Positions 1 through 7,781 of a stretch of 8,127 bases of DNA are shown in pieces (position 1 is the stretch's first letter; every line of letters starts with the position of its first letter). The stretch comes from Gammaproteobacteria bacterium (GTDB lineage Bacteria > Pseudomonadota > Gammaproteobacteria > Steroidobacterales > Steroidobacteraceae), in the NCBI GenBank assembly GCA_010031985.1, contig RGYP01000068.1:1-8127 (forward strand), given 5' to 3'. Made by a program: the position numbers and the translations under genes. A model generated the notes under the pieces. The model made no database searches, was not told the origin of the DNA, and saw only the letters and a list, made by a program, of their open reading frames with translations.

Positions 1-1314
<1,314 letters not shown>

Positions 1315-1318
<4 letters not shown>

Positions 1319-2430
1319 GCGCAGGGCAGCCGAGCGCTCTCGCCTATCGGTACGCCTCCGCGCTCGCCAGCAGCGGTTTCAGCGCGGATCCCGCGCAGCG
1401 CGCCGCCATCGACCAGCTCGAACGCTTGCGCAGCGAACTCGTGCGCGCCGAAAAGATCCCGCTGCACGTCCGCTTGATGCGGCGTTTTTCGGCTGCATCC
1501 GCTCACGGAGAAGCGGTTCGTGGCGTCTATCTTTGGGGTAGCGTGGGTCGCGGCAAGACCTGGCTCATGGATCTGTTTTTCGAGAGCCTGCCGTTCGCCG
1601 ACAAACGGCGTATTCATTTCCATCGCTTCATGCAGGGCGTGCACGAAGGACTGCGACGACATCACGACGAGGTCGATCCGCTGACCGCCGTCGCCGCGGA
1701 TATCGCCCGCGATACCCGGGTGCTTTGTCTCGACGAACTTTTCGTCAGTGACATCGCCGATGCCATGCTGCTCGGCGGACTCTTCGGTCACCTCGTCGAT
1801 CGCGGCGTGACGCTGGTCTTCACCTCCAACCTGCCGCCCTCGGAGCTCTATCGCAATGGTTTGCAGCGGCAGCGTTTTCTGCCGGCGATTGCCTTGCTGG
1901 AGCGACACTGCGCACTCGTCAGCGTCGATGGCAACACCGACTACCGACTGCGCCAACTCACGCGCATGCCGATCTATTTGCAGAGCGACTCCGAACGCAC
2001 GACGAGCGCCTTGACCGAGATGTTCGAGGACCTTGCCGACGGACTCGGAACGACGGGCGGCAACATCTTGGTGGAGGGCCGAAAGATCGAAGTCGTACGC
2101 GTCTGCGACAACGTCGTATGGTTCGACTTTCACGCGCTGTGCGAGGGACCGCGCAGCCAGAACGACTACGTCAGCATCGCACGCGAATTCCAGACCGTGC
2201 TGCTATCCAACGTACCGGTCTTCACGACCGCAAGCGAAGATGCGGCGCGGCGCTTCATCGCCGTCGTCGACGAATTCTATGATCGTCGCGTGAATCTCGT
2301 GATCTCTGCGGCAGCAGCGCCGACGCAGCTTTATCGAGGCGAGCGCTTGCGTTTCGAATTCGAACGCACCGCGAGTCGTCTCATCGAGATGCAAAGCGAG
2401 GAGTACCTCGCGAGCGAACACCGGGTCTGA
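1315..2430 (+). CDS. zapE: AFG1/ZapE-family AAA+ ATPase (cell division protein ZapE)
   Basis: This is a P-loop ATPase of the AFG1/LACE1 family, 371 residues against 375 for E. coli ZapE, which associates with the Z-ring and modulates FtsZ during constriction; the mitochondrial relatives act in protein quality control. Walker A GSVGRGKT is at residues 75-82. A family block RIHFHRFMQGVH follows. Walker B is VLCLDEL (residues 136-142; D140 and E141), leading into VSDIADAML, slightly off the more usual FDEF form. Sensor-1 TSN is at 170-172, and the family-specific LYRNGLQRQRFLPAI and C-terminal LYRGERLRFEFERTASRL blocks follow. The frame is open far upstream (from 685), but that part overlaps aacS in another frame; the TTG at 1315, nested over the aacS stop with GGAG 8 bases upstream, gives the right family length and N-terminus. 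No signal peptide or membrane segment is seen, so it should be cytosolic. Probably co-transcribed with aacS. Confidence 0.93.
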
Positions 2431-2440
2431 TGCACTGCCG

Positions 2441-3388
2441 TCAATTGAGCGTGGTCGAGCCCGGTACCTGATCGACCGCCGCGCCGAAGAGCCGCAGCGC
2501 ATCGACCGGGTCGAAGCGCCAGGGTCGATGACAAAATTCGCAAGTAACGGTGACCGACTGCTGCTCGGCGATGATCGAGCGCACTTCCTCGAGCCCGAGC
2601 GAACGCAGCATCCCCGAGACGCGCTCGCGACTGCAACGGCAGCGAAAGCCGATCGGGTGCGAGTCGTGCACGCGCAGATCGAGCCCACTGAACGCCCGCC
2701 GCATCAAATCTTCCGGCGGGCGCGCCAACAGTTCGTCGCGTTGCACGCTGCCGATCGCGGCGCGCGCGGCGGCAAAAGTCTGATTGGCCGTATCGATGGA
2801 TGCGGTCACGACACCACCATGATCCGGCATGCGTTGCACCAGCAGCCCCGCCGTACCGAAATCGTCGGCGCCGAGCACGACCGCGGTCGGCAACTGCTCG
2901 GAATTTTCGAAGTAATGTTCGAGTGAGGCGGCGAGCGACCCACCGCTGATCGGCACGACGCCCTGATAACGCGAAGCGCGGCGATCAGCCTCGACGGTGA
3001 CGACCAGAGTGCCCGCACCCGCAAGCACGGCGAAAGGGTCGGCAAGCACGGCGGGACGCATGCTCGCCTCGACTCGCTCACGATCGAAACGCGCGACGGC
3101 CCGAATGCGAAAATCGTGGGTGCATTGCGCGACCAGCAGGCGCACCGCGCCATCGCCCTGCAACTGCAGGGTGAGTTCGCCCTCGAACTTCAGCGTCGAA
3201 GCCAGCAGCACGGCTGCGGTGACCGCCTCGCCGAGCATGCGCCGCACGGGTTCGGGATAGTCGCCATGCTCGCGCAACGCGAGCCACGCGGGTCCAAGGC
3301 GCACGAACTGACCACGCACCGACTGTCGTTCGACGGCGAAGCGCTGCACGATGTCGATACGGGCGCGGCCCGATTCAGGCTGCTGCAT
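2441..3388 (-). CDS. hslO: Hsp33 redox-regulated holdase chaperone
   Basis: Hsp33 is a cytosolic chaperone that is inactive when reduced and zinc-bound, and becomes an ATP-independent holdase when oxidised and partly unfolded. The 315-residue product has the N-terminal substrate-binding fold with family blocks TLKFEGELTLQLQGDG (around residues 65-80), RYQGVV and the ASLEHYFENSEQLPT stretch. The C-terminal zinc switch CxC-x(30)-CxxC is complete: C250, C252, C283 and C286, the same spacing as C232/C234/C265/C268 of E. coli. One further cysteine, C89, is present. The protein is about 23 residues longer than E. coli Hsp33 (292), with 18 of these before the zinc domain. ATG at 3388 has AAGGA (3399-3403) 10 bases upstream. 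It starts 25 bases after the gatB stop on the same strand, so it is probably the last gene of the gat operon. Its stop lies 10 bases from that of the convergent zapE. Confidence 0.96.
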   Translation of the reverse strand: MQQPESGRARIDIVQRFAVERQSVRGQFVRLGPAWLALREHGDYPEPVRRMLGEAVTAAVLLASTLKFEGELTLQLQGDGAVRLLVAQCTHDFRIRAVARFDRERVEASMRPAVLADPFAVLAGAGTLVVTVEADRRASRYQGVVPISGGSLAASLEHYFENSEQLPTAVVLGADDFGTAGLLVQRMPDHGGVVTASIDTANQTFAAARAAIGSVQRDELLARPPEDLMRRAFSGLDLRVHDSHPIGFRCRCSRERVSGMLRSLGLEEVRSIIAEQQSVTVTCEFCHRPWRFDPVDALRLFGAAVDQVPGSTTLN

Positions 3389-3413
3389 GTTGTCCGCGTC
3401 CTTGCGGCGGCGA

Positions 3414-4850
3414 TCAGCCGGCCAGTTTTTTCTTGAGCAGCTCGTTGAGCTGCGCGGGATTCGCCTTGCCGCCGGTCGCCTTCATCACCTGACCGACGAA
3501 AAACCCGAACAGCTTGTCTTTGCCCGACCGATAGTCGGCGAGCTGCCCAGGGTTCTTGGCCATGACTTCTTCGATGGCTTTCTCGATGGCACCGGTGTCG
3601 GTGATCTGCCGCAGACCCTTTTGCTCGATGATGGCATCGGCGCCCTCGCCCGAGGACCACATCGCCTCGAAGACGTCTTTGGCAATCTTGCCGGAGATGG
3701 TCGAGTCGACGATGCGCGCGACCAGACCCGCGAGCGCCGCCGCATCGACGCGCGACTCGGTGATCTCGAGGTTGTCCTTGTTGAGGAAGGCCGCGAAATC
3801 ACCCATGACCCAGTTGGCGCAGAGCTTGGGCTCGCCGCCCACGCGGCGTACCACGTCCTCGTAAAATGCACCGAGTTCGCGGCTTGCGGTGAGCACGCCC
3901 GCGTCGTACTCGGACAATCCGTAATCGCTCACGAAGCGTGCAGCTTTTTCGTCGGGCAACTCGGGCAGCGTGGCTTTGATGCCGGCGATGAACAGGTCGT
4001 CGAGCACTACGGGCAGCAGGTCGGGGTCGGGGAAATAGCGGTAATCGTTGGCTTCTTCCTTGGAGCGCATCGAGCGCGTCTCGCCCTTGTCGGGGTCGTA
4101 GAGACGCGTCTCCTGCACCACCTTGCCGCCGCTCTCGAGAATTTCGATCTGCCGCTCGACTTCGTGGTTGATCGCTTTTTCGACGAAGCGGAACGAATTG
4201 AGATTCTTGATCTCGGCGCGGGTGCCGAATTTTTCGGCGCCCCGACGACGCACCGACACGTTGGCGTCGCAGCGAAACGAGCCTTCCTGCATGTTGCCAT
4301 CGCAGATTTCGAGATAGCGCACCAGCGTGTGCACTTTCTTCATGTACGCAATGGCTTCCTTGGCCGAGCGCAGATCGGGTTCGCTGACGATTTCGATCAG
4401 CGGTGTGCCGGCGCGATTGAGGTCGATGCCGCTCTGACCGGGCAGCCCTTCGTGCAGCGACTTGCCGGCGTCTTCTTCGAGATGCGCGCGAGTGATGCCA
4501 ATGCGTTTGCGCGTGCCGTCGTCGAGAACGATGTCGAGCGCGCCCTCGGCGACGATCGGCAATTCGTACTGACTGATCTGATAGCCCTTGGGCAGATCGG
4601 GGTAGAAGTAATTTTTACGCGCGAATACCGAGTGCGGCGCGATGCGCGCGCCGATCGCCAGCCCGAAACGCACGGCCATGCGCACCGCCTCGCCGTTGAG
4701 CACCGGCAACACCCCCGGATAACCCAAGTCGACGAGATTAGCCTGCGTGTTCGGCTCGGCGCCATAGGCGGTAGCCGACCCGGAGAAAATCTTTGAGCGG
4801 GTCGCGAGCTGCGCGTGGATTTCGAGACCGATGACGGTTTCCCATTCCAT
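3414..4850 (-). CDS. gatB: Asp-tRNA(Asn)/Glu-tRNA(Gln) amidotransferase subunit B
   Basis: GatB is the tRNA-binding and kinase-like subunit of the GatCAB amidotransferase: it phosphorylates the side chain of misacylated Glu-tRNA(Gln) or Asp-tRNA(Asn), and the ammonia made by GatA then amidates it. The product is 478 residues, the usual length. The N-terminal cradle domain opens with VIGLEIHAQL; E10 and H12 fall in the metal-site motif. Further family blocks are RKNYFYPDLPKGYQISQ, HLEEDAGKS, TPLIEIVSEPDL, RCDANVSVR and YRYFPDPDL. The C-terminal third is the YqeY-like tail domain, ending LNELLKKKL. The CPVCLGLPG-type cysteine pair of many GatB proteins is replaced here by LVDLGYPG, the cysteine-free variant. 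The ATG at 4850 lies 9 bases after the gatA stop, and GAGGA (4857-4861) overlaps that stop codon, so translation is likely coupled. Whether the complex works on Gln, Asn or both cannot be read from this window. Confidence 0.97.
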   Translation of the reverse strand: MEWETVIGLEIHAQLATRSKIFSGSATAYGAEPNTQANLVDLGYPGVLPVLNGEAVRMAVRFGLAIGARIAPHSVFARKNYFYPDLPKGYQISQYELPIVAEGALDIVLDDGTRKRIGITRAHLEEDAGKSLHEGLPGQSGIDLNRAGTPLIEIVSEPDLRSAKEAIAYMKKVHTLVRYLEICDGNMQEGSFRCDANVSVRRRGAEKFGTRAEIKNLNSFRFVEKAINHEVERQIEILESGGKVVQETRLYDPDKGETRSMRSKEEANDYRYFPDPDLLPVVLDDLFIAGIKATLPELPDEKAARFVSDYGLSEYDAGVLTASRELGAFYEDVVRRVGGEPKLCANWVMGDFAAFLNKDNLEITESRVDAAALAGLVARIVDSTISGKIAKDVFEAMWSSGEGADAIIEQKGLRQITDTGAIEKAIEEVMAKNPGQLADYRSGKDKLFGFFVGQVMKATGGKANPAQLNELLKKKLAG

Positions 4851-4859
4851 GGCGGATCC

Positions 4860-6320
4860 TCAGGCGAACGCCGCCGGCACGCGAAGATGCCAGTCGGTTT
4901 CCTGCTGGTAACGATGCGCCGCATTGAGCATGCGCGACTCGGAAAAATGGGGGCCGACGATCTGCAGCCCCACCGGCAAGCCGTCGACGAAGCCGCAGGG
5001 AATGGACATTCCGGGCAAGCCCGCGAGGTTCGCGCCGATGGTGTAGATGTCGTTGAGGTACATGGTGATGGGATCGTCGAACTTGGCACCGATCGGAAAC
5101 GCCGGCGTCGGCGAGGTCGGACCAAAGAGCAGGTCGCAGCTGTCGAAGGCCCGCGCGAAATCGGCGCTGATCAGCTGTCGTACGCGCTGCGCCTTGAGGT
5201 AGTAGGCGTCGTAGTAGCCCGCCGACAACACGTAAGTGCCGGTCATGATGCGGCGCTTGACCTCGGCACCGAAGCCCTCGCCGCGCGATCGGCAGTAGAG
5301 ATCGAGCAGGTTCTTGGGTGACTCGCAGCGATGACCGAAGCGCACGCCGTCGAAGCGCGCAAGGTTCGAGGAGCATTCGGCGGGCGCCACCACGTAATAG
5401 GTCGGCACCGAGAGAGGTAGATTCGGACAGCTCACCTCGCGCACGCGGGCACCGAGCTTTTCGAACACGGCGATGGCGTCGCGGATGCGCTGTTCGTTGC
5501 TGGCGTCGAGGCCCTTGTCGAAGAATTCTTTGACGAGTCCGATCGTCAGCCCCTCGAGCGAATCAGCGAGCGTGGCCGTGTAATCGGGTACGGCACGCTC
5601 GACGCTGGTCGAATCGCGCGGATCGAAGCCCGACATCGGCCCGAGCAGCAGCGCTGCATCTTCGGCGCTCACGGTGATGAGGCCCGCCTGATCGAGGCTC
5701 GAGGCGAAGGCGATCATGCCGTAGCGGCTGCAGCGCCCGTAGGTGGGCTTGATACCCGTGACACCGCAAAGCGCGGCAGGCTGGCGGATCGAACCACCCG
5801 TGTCGGTGGCCGTCGCCGCAGGCACGATGCGCGCAGCGACCGCGGCAGCCGACCCACCCGATGATCCGCCGGGCACCATCTTGGTGTCCCACGGATTGTG
5901 CACCGGACCAAAGAAACTGGTCTCGTTCGACGAGCCCATGGCGAACTCGTCCATGTTGAGCTTGCCGAGCATCACGGTACCGGCGTCACGCAGGCCAGCG
6001 ACCACCGTGGCGTCGTAGGGCGAGACGAAGTTCGCCAGCATCTTCGAACCACAGGTGGTGAGTACGCCCTCGGTGCAGAAGATGTCCTTGTGGGCGATCG
6101 GTACGCCGGCCAATCGACCGACCTGCCCTTTGGCGCGCGCCGCATCGGCCGCCGCCGCGGCGGCCAGGGCGGATTCGCCCGTGATGGTCACGAAGGCATT
6201 GAGCGCGGGTTGCGCCGCCGCGATGCGCTCGAGGTAGGCGCGGGTCAACTCGACGCTCGAGTACTCGCCCGCGGCGAGGCCCTTGGCAAGAGCGGCCACG
6301 GTCGCTGCCGGAGCGCTCAT
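4860..6320 (-). CDS. gatA: Asp-tRNA(Asn)/Glu-tRNA(Gln) amidotransferase subunit A (glutaminase)
   Basis: GatA is the amidase-signature subunit that hydrolyses glutamine (or asparagine) and channels ammonia to GatB. The product is 486 residues, full length. The Ser-cisSer-Lys triad is visible: K78 in VPIAHKDIF, cis-Ser S154 in GGSSGGS (151-157) and nucleophile S177 in DTGGSIRQP, nearly the same numbering as S. aureus GatA (79/154/178). The oxyanion and substrate-loop region with GIKPTYGRCSRYGMIAFAS follows, and the C-terminal FGPTSPTPAF and LPGMSIPCGF blocks are typical of GatA rather than a general amidase. The start ATG at 6320 overlaps the gatC stop as ATGA, with a strong AAGGTG (6326-6331) 5 bases upstream inside gatC. 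The order C-A-B on one strand and the overlaps support a single operon producing equal subunits. Confidence 0.97.
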   Translation of the reverse strand: MSAPAATVAALAKGLAAGEYSSVELTRAYLERIAAAQPALNAFVTITGESALAAAAAADAARAKGQVGRLAGVPIAHKDIFCTEGVLTTCGSKMLANFVSPYDATVVAGLRDAGTVMLGKLNMDEFAMGSSNETSFFGPVHNPWDTKMVPGGSSGGSAAAVAARIVPAATATDTGGSIRQPAALCGVTGIKPTYGRCSRYGMIAFASSLDQAGLITVSAEDAALLLGPMSGFDPRDSTSVERAVPDYTATLADSLEGLTIGLVKEFFDKGLDASNEQRIRDAIAVFEKLGARVREVSCPNLPLSVPTYYVVAPAECSSNLARFDGVRFGHRCESPKNLLDLYCRSRGEGFGAEVKRRIMTGTYVLSAGYYDAYYLKAQRVRQLISADFARAFDSCDLLFGPTSPTPAFPIGAKFDDPITMYLNDIYTIGANLAGLPGMSIPCGFVDGLPVGLQIVGPHFSESRMLNAAHRYQQETDWHLRVPAAFA

Positions 6321-6607
6321 TCGATCACCTTCGGTACGAGATAGAGGCCGGCTTCGACCTGTGGCGCGTTCTTCTGGTAGGTGTCGCGGCGGTTGGCCTC
6401 GCTGACCTCATCGGCGCGCAGACGCTGCGCGAGCCCGGGTAACGGATGCGCCATGGGTGCGATGTCGCCGGTCGGGGCCCGATCGAGCTCGCCGACGAAG
6501 GCGAAGATCTTGGAGAGCGAATCGACGTAGACCGGAATCTCGGCCTCCGTGAGCTCGAGGCGCGCAAGGCGCGCGATGTTTTCGATGTCTGCTCGGCTGA
6601 GGCTCAT
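6317..6607 (-). CDS. gatC: Asp-tRNA(Asn)/Glu-tRNA(Gln) amidotransferase subunit C
   Basis: GatC is the small belt-like subunit that wraps around and stabilises the GatA-GatB interface. The product is 96 residues, normal for the family, with the N-terminal helix block IENIARLARLELTEAE, the central PMAHPLPGL motif, and the conserved ending NAPQVEAGLYLVPKVIE. It is the first gene of the leftward operon; its TGA overlaps the gatA ATG by four bases. The ATG at 6607 matches the family N-terminus (MSLSRADIENIA). Upstream there is only a weak GGTG at a spacing of 7 bases, while a good extended -10 element lies about 30 bases upstream, so the leader should be short (about 20-25 bases). Confidence 0.97.
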   Translation of the reverse strand: MSLSRADIENIARLARLELTEAEIPVYVDSLSKIFAFVGELDRAPTGDIAPMAHPLPGLAQRLRADEVSEANRRDTYQKNAPQVEAGLYLVPKVIE

Positions 6608-6637
6608 GGTCTAGCACCGGGGCTGTGAGACCGTGAA

Positions 6638-6646
6638 ATCATATCA
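6638..6646 (-). promoter_or_regulatory. Putative extended -10 promoter for gatCAB-hslO
   Basis: Read on the minus strand the sequence is TGATATGAT: a TG dinucleotide, one base, then TATGAT, which matches the sigma70 -10 consensus at five of six positions. No convincing -35 box is found at 16-18 bases upstream, as is common for extended -10 promoters. It would start transcription near 6631, giving a leader of about 24 bases before gatC. This is a pattern match only. Confidence 0.5.
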
Positions 6647-6655
6647 TCCTTAGCC

Positions 6656-6684
6656 TTGTGGGCGAGCTCGCAGATTGCTAAATT
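6656..6684 (+). promoter_or_regulatory. Putative sigma70-type promoter for mreBC
   Basis: TTGTGG (6656-6661) and TAAATT (6679-6684) are separated by 17 bases, and TG at 6676-6677 makes the -10 an extended type. The -35 matches consensus at three of six positions and the -10 at four of six, so it is moderate. Transcription would begin near 6691, leaving a leader of about 47 bases before mreB that is strongly pyrimidine-rich. It overlaps the 130-base divergent region shared with the gatC promoter. Confidence 0.4.
6662..6671. other. 10-bp perfect palindrome in the mreB promoter spacer
   Basis: GCGAGCTCGC is a perfect palindrome located between the proposed -35 and -10 boxes of mreB and just upstream of the gatC -10. 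Its position would suit an operator, but a 10-bp palindrome in 130 bases of GC-rich sequence can arise by chance, and no known regulator site is recognised. Confidence 0.15.
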
Positions 6685-6737
6685 GCCCGTCTTTTCTCGG
6701 CCCTTTTCCCTCCACCAGACTCTTCCGGCACCCCAAG

Positions 6738-7781
6738 ATGTTCAAGCGCCTGCGCGGCTATTTTTCCAGCGATATCTCGATCGACCTCGGCACGGCGAAC
6801 ACGCTGATCTACGTGCGCGACCGCGGCATCGTGCTCAACGAGCCGTCGGTGGTCGCGGTGCAGGACGACTTCAGCCGCGGCGGCAAAGTCATCGTCGCAG
6901 TCGGCTCGGAAGCCAAGAACATGCTCGGTCGCACGCCAGGCAACATCACCGCCGTGCGCCCCATGAAAGACGGCGTGATCGCCGACTTCACCTACACCGA
7001 GAAGATGCTGCAGTACTTCATCGCCAAGGTACACGACAACCGTCTGCTCAAACCTTCGCCGCGCGTACTCGTTTGCGTGCCGGTGGGTTCTACGCAGGTC
7101 GAGCGCCGCGCGATCCGCGAGTCCGCCGAGGGGGCGGGTGCGCGCACGGTGGCGATCGTCAGCGAACCCATGGCTGCCGCAGTCGGCGCCGGGCTGCCGG
7201 TGCAGGAAGCCCGCGGCTCGATGGTGCTCGACATCGGCGGTGGCACCTCCGAAGTCGCGGTCATTTCTTTGAATGGTATCGTCTATGCGCAATCGGCGCG
7301 CATCGGTGGCGATCGCTTCGACGAAGCGATCATGAACTACGTGCGTCGCAATTACGGCATCCTCATCGGCGAGACCACGGCCGAACGCATCAAGATCGAA
7401 ATCGGCTCGGCTTATCCCGGGCAAACCGTGCGCGAAATCTCGGTCAAGGGGCGCAATCTCTCCGAAGGCGTGCCGCGCGCGTTCACGCTCAACAGCAACG
7501 AGATCCTCGAAGCTCTGCAAGAGCCGCTGCAGGGCATCGTCGGCGCGGTCAAACAGGCACTCGAACAAACACCCCCCGAGCTCGGTTCGGACGTTGCCGA
7601 GCGCGGCATCGTGGTCACGGGCGGCGGCGCTTTGCTGCGCGACATCGACAAACTGATCACCGAGGAAACCGGCGTGCCGGTCGTCATCGCAGAGGACCCG
7701 CTCACCTGCGTGGCGCGCGGCGGCGGGCGCATCCTCGAACTGATGGACGAGCTCGGCCCCGGCAACTTCGGGCTTGAGTAA
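6738..7781 (+). CDS. mreB: Rod shape-determining actin-like protein MreB
   Basis: MreB is the bacterial actin that polymerises on the inner face of the cytoplasmic membrane and steers side-wall peptidoglycan synthesis with MreC, MreD, RodZ, RodA and PBP2. The product is 347 residues, identical in length to E. coli MreB. The N-terminal MFKRLRGYF is the amphipathic membrane-binding segment. Phosphate-1 motif DLGTANTLIYV starts at D16, the block EPMAAA contains E143, phosphate-2 motif DIGGGTSEVAV starts at D165, and the adenosine motif VVTGGGALLRD lies near the C-terminus. The frame stays open upstream to 6675, but the ATG at 6738 gives the conserved N-terminus; the extra upstream residues (for example LNCPSF) have no family counterpart. 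No clear Shine-Dalgarno precedes the ATG; the leader is pyrimidine-rich. The last 8 bases overlap mreC, and transcription diverges from gatC. Confidence 0.98.
   Translation: MFKRLRGYFSSDISIDLGTANTLIYVRDRGIVLNEPSVVAVQDDFSRGGKVIVAVGSEAKNMLGRTPGNITAVRPMKDGVIADFTYTEKMLQYFIAKVHDNRLLKPSPRVLVCVPVGSTQVERRAIRESAEGAGARTVAIVSEPMAAAVGAGLPVQEARGSMVLDIGGGTSEVAVISLNGIVYAQSARIGGDRFDEAIMNYVRRNYGILIGETTAERIKIEIGSAYPGQTVREISVKGRNLSEGVPRAFTLNSNEILEALQEPLQGIVGAVKQALEQTPPELGSDVAERGIVVTGGGALLRDIDKLITEETGVPVVIAEDPLTCVARGGGRILELMDELGPGNFGLE

Noticed and set aside
2420..2465. Possible bidirectional terminator at the zapE/hslO junction
   Set aside because: The stem is only six base pairs with a 34-base loop and no T-run on either strand, so it does not meet the pattern of an intrinsic terminator.
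3351..4796. A 481-codon open frame on the plus strand opposite gatB and the start of hslO
   Set aside because: It is fully antisense to a well-conserved gatB, its product matches no family I recognise, and such frames are a by-product of strong third-position GC bias. gatB, with many family motifs, explains the region.
6675..6737. Alternative TTG start of mreB at 6675 giving a 21-residue extension
   Set aside because: The start overlaps the proposed -10 box, the added residues have no family match, and the ATG at 6738 reproduces the exact length of E. coli MreB.
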